Made by a program: the position numbers and the translations under genes. The notes beneath the pieces are model-generated. The model searched no databases and was not told where the DNA came from. It saw only the letters and a program-made list of their open reading frames with translations. From positions 1 through 13,672 of the forward strand of contig CAZOIK010000296.1 of NCBI GenBank assembly GCA_964579765.1: a stretch of 13,672 nucleotides of DNA, read 5' to 3'. Shown in pieces: positions 8,108 through 13,672 of the stretch. The DNA is from DATNBT01 sp964579765 (lineage in GTDB: Bacteria > Acidobacteriota > Vicinamibacteria > Vicinamibacterales > CAVVIG01). The number at the start of each line of letters is the position of its first letter. Position 1 is the stretch's first letter.

Positions 8108-8971
8108 ATGTCACCCGCGCACGTCGTCGCGCTCGTCGGGATCACGCTGTTCGCCGCCGTCGTCAACGGCGGGCTCGGCTACGGCTTCTCGTCGATCACG
8201 GTGCCGCTGGCGCTGCTGTTCCTCTCGAACCGCGCCCTCAATCCGGCGCTGGTGCTGATCGAGGTCACGCTCAACGCGTACGTGCTCTGGGTGAACCGCG
8301 CGTCGCTCGGCGTCGTGTGGAAGCGCGTGTTTCCGATCGTCATCGGCCTGCTGCCCGGCGTCATCGCGGGGACGATGCTCGTCGCGAACATCAGCCAGTC
8401 GTACATGAAGCTGGCGACCTATCTCCTGCTGCTGCCGCTCATCCTGCTGCAGGCCGCGGGCTTCAGGCGTCCGATTCGGTCGGAGCGGGCGATCGGGTTT
8501 CCGTTCGGCCTCGGGCTCGGCGTGCTGTACTCGTTGACCACGATCTCAGGCCCGCCGCTCGCGCTGCTCTTGAACAATCAGGGGCTCGACAAACGCGAGT
8601 TTCGCGCGGCGCTCGGGTTCATCCGGCTCGCCGAGTCGAGTTTCACGGCGATCGCGTATCTGTCGGCCGGCCTGATCACCAGGCAGTCGAACCTGCTGAT
8701 TCCGCAGATTCTGCCGAGCGTGCTCATCGGCGTGCCGATTGGCGCGGCGCTGGTGCGTCGGATGCGGATCGAGACGTTCCGCCGGATGTGCATGAGCTTC
8801 GACGCGTGGATCGTCGGCTTCGGCGCGTCCACGGTCCTGCACGACACGCGGCTTGTGCACGGGAGTGCAGCCTATCTCTTCCTGCTCGGGGTCATCGTCG
8901 TGGACGGGGTGCTGCTGTACCGGTTCTTCTCGGCCCGCGGCGGCCGGGTTGACTTGGCGCGGAGCGGCTGA
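8108..8971 (+). CDS. TauE/SafE family sulfite/sulfonate-type membrane permease
   Basis: A 287-residue integral membrane protein of the TauE/SafE (DUF81) family. About eight hydrophobic segments are visible, in two repeated halves. The first helix carries the family-typical NGGLGYGFSSITVPLALLF (about 19-37), echoed in the second half by the glycine/proline-rich FGLGLGVLYSLTTISGPPLALLL (about 137-160). The ATG is six bases after the receptor stop and has no clear Shine-Dalgarno, so it is probably translated by coupling to the receptor. Family members move sulfite, sulfoacetate, sulfate-like or other organic anions across the inner membrane, in either direction. With an upstream outer-membrane receptor and no cysPTWA-type ABC importer in the window, import of sulfate or an organosulfur compound is the more likely role here; this is inference. 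The cys promoter overlaps its last 23 bases. Confidence 0.85.
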   Translation: MSPAHVVALVGITLFAAVVNGGLGYGFSSITVPLALLFLSNRALNPALVLIEVTLNAYVLWVNRASLGVVWKRVFPIVIGLLPGVIAGTMLVANISQSYMKLATYLLLLPLILLQAAGFRRPIRSERAIGFPFGLGLGVLYSLTTISGPPLALLLNNQGLDKREFRAALGFIRLAESSFTAIAYLSAGLITRQSNLLIPQILPSVLIGVPIGAALVRRMRIETFRRMCMSFDAWIVGFGASTVLHDTRLVHGSAAYLFLLGVIVVDGVLLYRFFSARGGRVDLARSG

Positions 8972-8978
8972 GCATAAT
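8949..8978 (+). promoter_or_regulatory. sigma70-type promoter for the cys leader and cysDNH
   Basis: TTGACT (8949-8954) and CATAAT (8973-8978) each match the consensus at five of six positions and are 18 bases apart. The boxes overlap the end of the permease gene. Predicted transcription starts at about 8984-8986, only about 5 bases before the ATG of the leader peptide at 8990. No copy of the inverted repeat seen at 4966-4982 is present here. Confidence 0.6.
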
Positions 8979-8989
8979 GGACAGGTTCT

Positions 8990-9094
8990 ATGCGTCGCGA
9001 AACAGTCTGGAGTGCGGCCTGCGCGTGTTGTTGCGTCTGTACATGGACCATCACTGGTCCCCGTGCTGCCGATCCGCTGTGGAGTGACTGCTGA
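8990..9094 (+). CDS. cysteine-rich leader peptide of a cysDNH attenuator
   Basis: A 34-codon ORF in the gap between permease and cysD. It starts MRRETVWSAA, then residues 11-17 read CACCCVC, and its last residue before TGA is also Cys: six cysteines in 34 residues. Three of the six Cys codons are TGT (residues 13, 14, 17), while nearly every Cys codon in the neighbouring real genes is TGC (I found one TGT, in the signal peptide of the 1810-2883 gene). The product is probably not functional itself. Ribosome pausing at the Cys run when charged Cys-tRNA is short would set the RNA fold downstream. The only Shine-Dalgarno-like bases are AGG, four bases before ATG, and the predicted RNA 5' end is about 5 bases away, so initiation may be leaderless or nearly so. 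Short cysteine-rich leader ORFs before sulfur genes are known in mycobacteria and other actinobacteria. I know of none described in this group. Confidence 0.75.
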   Translation: MRRETVWSAACACCCVCTWTITGPRAADPLWSDC

Positions 9095-9141
9095 ACTGAA
9101 CACCCGTTAACAGCGACGTGAACGATCGAAAGCCCGGGACC
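9045..9141 (+). promoter_or_regulatory. attenuator switch: pause hairpin and alternative antiterminator
   Basis: Segment A GGACCA (9045-9050) pairs perfectly with segment B TGGTCC (9055-9060) across a TCAC loop, starting four bases after the last Cys codon of the run. B can instead pair with the terminator's 5' side: GGTCCC (9056-9061) is the exact complement of GGGACC (9136-9141). The pairing continues, past one mismatch and one bulge, with G9063:C9134 and GCT (9065-9067) to AGC (9131-9133). A:B and B:terminator are mutually exclusive. A ribosome stalled with Cys codon 9038-9040 in its A site would cover A and leave B free, which favours antitermination. A third stem, CGCTGT (9075-9080) with ACAGCG (9110-9115), can close the intervening loop. 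The pairings are read by eye; no folding energy was computed. Confidence 0.6.
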
Positions 9142-9162
9142 TCCCGGGCTTTTTTGTTTTTT
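9129..9162 (+). terminator. intrinsic terminator upstream of cysD (attenuator terminator)
   Basis: AAAGCCCGGG (9129-9138), a four-base loop ACCT and CCCGGGCTTT (9143-9152) make a perfect 10-bp stem, followed by TTTGTTTTTT (9153-9162). It is a textbook rho-independent terminator, placed between a promoter and the first cys gene with no other gene between. It would stop all cysDNH transcription from 8949 unless it is prevented from folding. It could also end the receptor-permease transcript. Confidence 0.9.
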
Positions 9163-9163
9163 C

Positions 9164-9183
9164 CGTCCGGCCGAAGCCGGACG
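9164..9183 (+). promoter_or_regulatory. stable hairpin just before the cysD ribosome-binding site
   Basis: CGTCCGGC (9164-9171), loop CGAA, GCCGGACG (9176-9183) form a perfect 8-bp stem. It starts directly after the terminator T-run and ends two bases before the cysD Shine-Dalgarno GAGGA (9186-9190). It may protect the 5' end of processed read-through mRNA or keep the ribosome site clear of upstream pairing; the role is inferred. Confidence 0.5.
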
Positions 9184-9194
9184 ACGAGGATGAC

Positions 9195-10133
9195 ATGGCT
9201 CTTGTGGCGTTTCAACGGAACACCGCGCCGGCCCCGCGCCTGGATCACCTGCGCGCGCTCGAAGCCGAGAGCATCCACATCATGCGCGAGGTGGTCGCCG
9301 AGTTCGAGCGGCCGGTGATGCTCTACTCGATCGGCAAGGACTCGTCGGTCCTGCTCCGGCTCGCGCAGAAGGCGTTCTATCCCGGCAAGATCCCGTTCCC
9401 GCTGCTGCACATCGACACGACGTACAAGTTCCGCGAGATGATCGAGTTCCGCGACTGGTACGCGCGCGAAATCGGCGCGCGGCTCATCGTCCACACCAAC
9501 CAGGAAGCGATCACCGACGGCACGCAGCCGTTTCTCGTCGGCACGCAGCGCTGCTGCGGCCTGCTCAAGACGAAGGCGCTGCTCGACGGCCTCGAGGCGG
9601 GCAACTTCGACGCGGCGTTCGGCGGGGCGCGCCGCGACGAAGAGCGCTCGCGCGCGAAAGAGCGCATCTTCTCGCTGCGCGACGCCAAGGGCCAGTGGGA
9701 TCCGAAGAACCAGCGCCCCGAGCTCTGGCATCTGCTGAACAGCCGCATCCGCACCGGCGAGAGCATCCGCGTCTTCCCGCTCTCGAACTGGACCGAGCTC
9801 GACGTCTGGCAGTACATCAAGGTCGAGAACATCCCGATCGTCCCGCTCTACTTCGCCAAGGAGCGCGAGGTCATCGTCCGCGGCAACTCGCTCATCATGA
9901 AGGAGCAGCCGTTCGTCCCGCTCCTCCCCGGCGAGACGACGCAGGTGATCAAGTGCCGGATGCGATCGCTCGGCTGCTCGCCCTGCACCGGCGCGATCCG
10001 CTCCGACGCCGACACCGTCGAGAAGATCATCCAGGAGCTCGTCGTGACGAAGCACTCCGAGCGCCAGCTTCGCATCATCGACCACGATCAGGACGGCTCG
10101 ATGGAGCTCAAGAAGCGCGAGGGATATTTCTAG
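9195..10133 (+). CDS. cysD: sulfate adenylyltransferase small subunit (ATP sulfurylase)
   Basis: A 312-residue protein (E. coli CysD is about 302). It catalyses adenylation of sulfate by ATP to APS, together with the GTPase CysN, in the cytoplasm. The ATP pyrophosphatase PP-loop is SIGKDSS (45-51), in a family-typical context (PVMLYSIGKDSSVLLRLA). LLHIDTTYKFREMIEFRD, GTQRCCGLLKTKALLDGL, FGGARRDEERSRAKERIFSLRD and FPLSNWTELDVWQYI are conserved CysD blocks. The C-terminus has CRMRSLGCSPCTGAI and ends in KKREGYF, as usual. GAGGA (9186-9190) precedes the ATG by four bases. It heads the cysDNH unit behind the attenuator leader. Its TAG stop shares a base with the GTG start of cysN. Confidence 0.97.
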   Translation: MALVAFQRNTAPAPRLDHLRALEAESIHIMREVVAEFERPVMLYSIGKDSSVLLRLAQKAFYPGKIPFPLLHIDTTYKFREMIEFRDWYAREIGARLIVHTNQEAITDGTQPFLVGTQRCCGLLKTKALLDGLEAGNFDAAFGGARRDEERSRAKERIFSLRDAKGQWDPKNQRPELWHLLNSRIRTGESIRVFPLSNWTELDVWQYIKVENIPIVPLYFAKEREVIVRGNSLIMKEQPFVPLLPGETTQVIKCRMRSLGCSPCTGAIRSDADTVEKIIQELVVTKHSERQLRIIDHDQDGSMELKKREGYF

Positions 10134-11458
10134 TGTCCGGACTCCTTCGCATCTGCACGGCGGGATCTGTAGACGACGGGAAGAGCACGCTGATCGGGCG
10201 CCTGCTGTACGACTCGCGGGCGGTGTACGAGGATCAGGTCGCGTCGGTCGAGAAGGCGTCGAAGAACCGCGTCGCCGGGCCCATCGACTTCTCGCTCTTC
10301 ACCGACGGCCTGAAGGCCGAGCGCGAGCAGGGCATCACCATCGACGTCGCGTACCGCTATTTCGCGACGGCGAAGCGCAAGTTCATCCTCGCCGACACGC
10401 CCGGCCACGAGCAGTACACGCGCAACATGGCGACCGGCGCGTCCACGGCCGACGTCGCCGTCCTGCTCGTGGACGCGCGCAACGGCGTGCGCACGCAGTC
10501 GCGCCGGCACGCGCGCATCGCGCGGCTGCTCGGCATCAACGACTTCGTCCTCGCCATCAACAAGATGGATCTCGTCGGCTTCGACCGCGCCGTCTTCGAC
10601 GGCATCGTGGACGACTTCGAGGAGCTGCTGCAGGGCGCGAACTACCACCCGATCCCGCTCAGCGCGCTCAACGGCGACAACGTCACCGCGCACAGCGCGA
10701 ACACGCCGTGGTTCGAGGGCCAGCCCCTGCTCGGCTTCCTCGAGTCGGTCGAAGTCGATCGCAACCTCACCGCGAAGCCGTTCCGCATGCCGGTGCAGAT
10801 GGTCGTGCGGCCGGACGACACGTTCCGCGGCTATGCCGGGCAGATCGCCTCCGGCGTCATCCGGACCGGCGACACGATCGCCGTGCTGCCCTCGGGCCGC
10901 AGCAGCACGGTCAAGCGCATCGTCACCTGGGACGGCGACCTCGAGATGGCGCACGCGCCGATGTCGGTGACGCTGACGCTCGGCGACGAGATCGACATCA
11001 GCCGCGGCGACGTGCTCGCGGCCGACTCGCAGCCGGCGGCGCTCAGCTATCAGCCGTCGGTCGAGAAGAAGTTCGAGGCCGAGATGGTGTGGATGGACGA
11101 GCGGCCGCTCGACCCGCACCGCGTCTACCTGCTCAAGCAGGGCACGCGCGTCGTGTCGGCCGAGGTCAACCATGGGCTGATCCTCAATCAGATCGGCACC
11201 GTCACGATCACCGCATCGCGCCCGCTCGTGTTCGATCGCTATGCCGACAACCGCACCACCGGCAGCTTCATCCTGATCGATCCCGCCACGAACTTCACGG
11301 CGGGCGCCGGCATGATCACGGCGGCCGTGCACGAACGGGCGGCGAGCGCCGCGCGGCCGAGCGCGGCCGAGCGCATCGCGCGCCTCGCGCGGGCGGCCGC
11401 GACCGAAGCCGAGGCCGTGGACGCCGTCAGGCTCGCCCTCGAGGAGATCTTGAAATGA
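10133..11458 (+). CDS. cysN: sulfate adenylyltransferase subunit 1 (GTPase)
   Basis: A 441-residue elongation-factor-like GTPase that drives APS synthesis by CysD through GTP hydrolysis. The start is GTG 10133 in TAGTG, with GAGGGA (10119-10124) eight bases upstream; it gives MSGLLRICTAGSVDDGKST at the expected position. G motifs: GSVDDGKS (11-18), Thr69 in GITID, DTPGH (88-92), NKMD (143-146) and SAL (177-179). EF-Tu-like domains 2 and 3 follow (about 215-410), including GYAGQIASGVIRTGD. It ends with an Ala/Glu-rich helix and lacks the C-terminal APS kinase domain (CysC) found fused in some bacteria. That fits an APS-reducing rather than PAPS-reducing pathway. ATGA overlap with cysH couples translation. 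Confidence 0.97.
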   Translation: MSGLLRICTAGSVDDGKSTLIGRLLYDSRAVYEDQVASVEKASKNRVAGPIDFSLFTDGLKAEREQGITIDVAYRYFATAKRKFILADTPGHEQYTRNMATGASTADVAVLLVDARNGVRTQSRRHARIARLLGINDFVLAINKMDLVGFDRAVFDGIVDDFEELLQGANYHPIPLSALNGDNVTAHSANTPWFEGQPLLGFLESVEVDRNLTAKPFRMPVQMVVRPDDTFRGYAGQIASGVIRTGDTIAVLPSGRSSTVKRIVTWDGDLEMAHAPMSVTLTLGDEIDISRGDVLAADSQPAALSYQPSVEKKFEAEMVWMDERPLDPHRVYLLKQGTRVVSAEVNHGLILNQIGTVTITASRPLVFDRYADNRTTGSFILIDPATNFTAGAGMITAAVHERAASAARPSAAERIARLARAAATEAEAVDAVRLALEEILK

Positions 11459-12108
11459 GCACGGTTGCCGACCTCGCGGCGCAGGCCGCGGATCTCATCG
11501 CCGAGCAGCTGAAGGACGCGAACACGCCGGCCATCACCTCGAGCTTCCAGGCGGAATGCGTCGTCCTCACCGACCTGCTGCGGCGGGTGCGCCCCGGCAT
11601 CCCGGTGCTGTTCCTCGAGACGTTCCATCACTTCCCGCAGACGCTCGCCTACCGCGACGACATGGCCAGACGCTACGACCTGAACCTGACCGTGCTGAAA
11701 GCCGCGCAGCCGAAGGTCGGCCTCTGGCAGACCGAGGGCACGAAAGCGTGCTGCGACGTGCACAAGGTCGGTCCGCTGTTCGGGGCGCTCGAGAACTACG
11801 ACCGGTGGTTCACGGCGCTGCGCCGCGATCAGTCGCCGAGCCGCGCAAGTCTCAAAGAGGTCGAGCCGTTCCGGCTGCCGAGCGGCAGCTCGATCACCAA
11901 GGTCGCGCCGCTCGCCGCCTGGACCATGCGCGACGTGTGGCGGTACGCGAAAGAACACGAGATCCCGCTGCTCTCGCTCTACGAGCTCGGCTACACGAGC
12001 ATCGGCTGCGAGCCGTGCACCTCACTGCCGCCCGACCCCAACGACCCGCGCTCCGGCCGCTGGCAAGGCCAGAAGCTCGAATGCGGGATTCACATCGAGG
12101 CGAAATAG
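11455..12108 (+). CDS. cysH: assimilatory adenylyl-sulfate (APS) reductase, Fe-S type
   Basis: A 217-residue protein that reduces APS to sulfite with thioredoxin. The substrate-binding loop is SSFQAE (29-34) and the conserved FLETFHHFPQTLAYRD block follows (53-68). Cys99-Cys100 (TKACCDVHKVGPL) and Cys185-x-x-Cys188 (GCEPC) form the CC...CxxC set that binds a [4Fe-4S] cluster, which marks APS-type rather than E. coli PAPS-type reductases. The catalytic Cys210 sits in the C-terminal ECGIHIE tail. FTALRRDQSPSRASL (119-133) is the usual Arg-rich substrate segment. The ATG overlaps the cysN stop (ATGA). No sulfite reductase gene lies in the window. The gene is convergent with the histidine kinase, with a 14-base gap. 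The name cysH follows bacterial usage for both types. Confidence 0.95.
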   Translation: MSTVADLAAQAADLIAEQLKDANTPAITSSFQAECVVLTDLLRRVRPGIPVLFLETFHHFPQTLAYRDDMARRYDLNLTVLKAAQPKVGLWQTEGTKACCDVHKVGPLFGALENYDRWFTALRRDQSPSRASLKEVEPFRLPSGSSITKVAPLAAWTMRDVWRYAKEHEIPLLSLYELGYTSIGCEPCTSLPPDPNDPRSGRWQGQKLECGIHIEAK

Positions 12109-12122
12109 GTTGCAGGGGCACC

Positions 12123-13672
12123 TCATAGGGCCGCGGCCGCCGTTCTGAGATTCGCGACGGCGTCCACGAGCGTGCCGGCGTCGATGGGCTTCGTCAGGTG
12201 CATCTGAAATCCTGATTCGAGCGACTTGCGGCGATCCTCGGCGCGCGCGAACGCGGTCAGCGCGGCCGCGGGAATCGCCGCCACGTCAGGCCGCAGCATC
12301 GCGCGCACGGTGCGAATCAGCTCGTAGCCGTCGCGTCCCGGCATCGCGATGTCCACCAGCAGCACGTCGAACCGCTCGCGTCCCAGGATCTCGAGCGCTT
12401 CTCCGACCGACGACGCGCCGACGACGCTCGCGTCGCGCGCTTCGAGATGCGCGGCGACGACGTCCCTCCCCGCCTCGTCGTCGTCCACGACGAGGACGCG
12501 CGCGCCTTCGAGTGAGGCTTGTGCCTGCGGCCGCGGAGGCGCCATCCAGCCGGCGGGCGCGTGCGGCCGCGGCGCGGCGGCGGTGCCAATCGGCAGCGTG
12601 ACGACGAACGTCGAGCCGAGGCCGGGGCCGGGACTCGTCGCCGCAATCGTGCCGCCGTGCGTCTCGACGAGATGCCGGACGATGGCGAGGCCGAGGCCAA
12701 GGCCGCCGTGCCGGCGCGTGATCGATCCGTCGGCCTGGCGGAACGGCTCGAAGACCACCGGCAGGAACTCCGCCGAGATGCCTTCGCCGGTGTCGGTGAC
12801 GGACAGCTCGATCGTCTCGTCCACGCGGCGAAGACTGACGCGAATCGTCCCGGCCGCGGGCGTGAACTTCACGGCGTTCGACACCAGGTTCGACAGCACC
12901 TGCTGCAGGCGCGCCGGATCGCCGGCGAACGACGCGGCGTGCACGCGCGCGTCGATGTCGGCGTGAAGTTCCAGCCCCTTGGCCTCGGCCGCCGGCCGCG
13001 CCGCGTCGAGCGCGCCGCCGACCACGTCAGGCCAATCGACGGCCGTCCGCTCGAGGCGCAGCTTGCCCGACACGATGCGCGACAGGTCGAGCAGCTCCTC
13101 GATGAGCCGCGCCTGCCGCTGCGCGCTCTCGTGAATGGCGCGCAGCGCGCGTTCGCGCTTCGTCCCGTCGAGATGGCCGCTCCGGAGCATGTCGGACCAT
13201 CCGAGGATCGCGTTGAGCGGCGTCCGCAGCTCGTGCGAGACGACGGCGAGGAACTGATCCTTGAGGCGGTTCGCCTGCTCCGCCGCCGCGCGCGCCTCCT
13301 GCTCGCGATCGAGCGCCGCGTGACGCTCTTCTTCGAGGCGCGTCATCTGCTCGAGCGCCTCGGCGAGATGCTCGCGGTGCCGCCGCTGATCCTCGAGCCG
13401 TCCGACGAACGTGCGATACGTCGAGTACGTGAGATATACGGGCGCCGCCATCAGCGCGGCGAGCCAGTGCAGACCGCGGCCGACGAGCACGGCGCCCGCC
13501 GCGCCCGCGCTCCCCGCGACGAAGAAGCTCGCGCCGCTCCAGACGAACTCATGGCGCCAGACCTCGATCGGCGAACGGCCGGTGGAATATCCGATCGCCG
13601 TCGCGACGAGGCCGGTGTTGACGAGGAAGTACGTGAGGATGGCGCCGGCCACCGGGCCCGACAGCGCGACCA
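12123..13672 (-). CDS. hybrid sensor histidine kinase with membrane N-terminus, 5' end missing
   Basis: The frame stays open to the window edge (six more codons, VALSGP, before the GTG at 13652), so the start is outside. Numbering from that GTG: residues 1-78 hold the last two or three membrane helices of a multi-helix sensor region (TYFLVNTGLVATAIGYS is a recurrent bacterial motif). A coiled coil (about 84-130) leads to the HisKA domain with phospho-acceptor His140 in VVSHELRTPLNAILGW. The ATPase domain has an N box (NLVSNAVKFT, about 255-264), G1 VTDTGEGI (285-292), F box FEPFRQ and G2 GGLGLGLAIV. After a Pro/Ala linker comes a receiver domain (about 384-505) with acidic pocket VVDDDE, phospho-acceptor Asp434 (LLVDIAMPG), Thr466 and Lys488. 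The REC domain could act as an internal relay or regulate the kinase. The stimulus and partner are unknown, and a link to the adjacent cys genes is not supported. Confidence 0.93.
   Translation of the reverse strand, partial: VALSGPVAGAILTYFLVNTGLVATAIGYSTGRSPIEVWRHEFVWSGASFFVAGSAGAAGAVLVGRGLHWLAALMAAPVYLTYSTYRTFVGRLEDQRRHREHLAEALEQMTRLEEERHAALDREQEARAAAEQANRLKDQFLAVVSHELRTPLNAILGWSDMLRSGHLDGTKRERALRAIHESAQRQARLIEELLDLSRIVSGKLRLERTAVDWPDVVGGALDAARPAAEAKGLELHADIDARVHAASFAGDPARLQQVLSNLVSNAVKFTPAAGTIRVSLRRVDETIELSVTDTGEGISAEFLPVVFEPFRQADGSITRRHGGLGLGLAIVRHLVETHGGTIAATSPGPGLGSTFVVTLPIGTAAAPRPHAPAGWMAPPRPQAQASLEGARVLVVDDDEAGRDVVAAHLEARDASVVGASSVGEALEILGRERFDVLLVDIAMPGRDGYELIRTVRAMLRPDVAAIPAAALTAFARAEDRRKSLESGFQMHLTKPIDAGTLVDAVANLRTAAAAL

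Noticed and set aside
8977..9085. Alternative leader ORF starting MDRFYASRN
   Set aside because: Its ATG overlaps the -10 box, so it would lie before the predicted transcription start; it has only three Cys and no run.
8979..9194. SAM riboswitch or Cys T-box as the explanation for the leader
   Set aside because: I see no SAM-box core and no T-box sequence; the Cys-rich ORF plus competing helices explain the terminator better.
10130..11332. 400-codon - strand frame opposite cysN, and a similar 344-codon frame at 9051-10085 opposite cysD
   Set aside because: Low-complexity Arg/Asp/Val-rich composition with no recognisable domain; the sense strand encodes textbook CysD and CysN.
12103..12122. 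Short AGGT...ACCT inverted repeat after cysH as terminator
   Set aside because: Four base pairs with no T-run, too weak to support.
1..13672. CRISPR arrays, tRNAs, rRNAs, insertion sequences, attachment sites
   Set aside because: I looked for repeats, transposase motifs and tRNA-like sequences and found none.

Overview
The window is about 13.7 kb of high-GC, densely packed chromosomal DNA, probably from an Acidobacteriota (Vicinamibacteria-like) bacterium. Three things point there: a protein with the acidobacterial VWFA-related domain, a TonB-dependent receptor that starts with a carboxypeptidase-regulatory-like domain, and the strong GC bias that produces many long spurious antisense frames. 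I see no rRNA, tRNA, insertion sequence, phage gene or CRISPR array.

Left part (1-4914): the 3' part of a VWFA-related protein on the + strand runs head-on into a three-gene overlapping operon on the - strand. In transcription order the operon holds a secreted 357-residue protein of unrecognised family, a membrane-anchored alpha/beta hydrolase, and a second 357-residue paralogue of the first.

Middle and right (4955-12108, + strand): a sulfur-acquisition locus. It begins with a promoter/operator and an Rrf2-type regulator carrying a four-cysteine cluster. A TonB-dependent receptor and a TauE/SafE permease follow, almost touching. A fresh promoter then sits over the end of the permease gene and starts a leader of about 200 nt ahead of cysD-cysN-cysH, which encode ATP sulfurylase and an Fe-S APS reductase. 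All three cys genes overlap and form one translationally coupled unit with no APS kinase, so the pathway is sulfate to APS to sulfite.

The most interesting element is that leader. It encodes a 34-residue peptide whose residues 11-17 read CACCCVC. Directly after this cysteine run is a hairpin whose second arm can instead pair with the 5' arm of a strong intrinsic terminator lying 35 nt before cysD. This is the layout of a classical trp-type transcription attenuator, tuned to charged cysteinyl-tRNA. The sulfur genes would then be controlled in two layers: Rrf2 at the promoter of the uptake genes and ribosome-mediated attenuation before the reduction genes.

Right edge (12123-13672, - strand): a hybrid sensor histidine kinase with a membrane N-terminus, convergent with cysH and cut by the window end. 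No stretch over 300 bases lacks a gene; the longest gap (8972-9194) is the attenuator leader.
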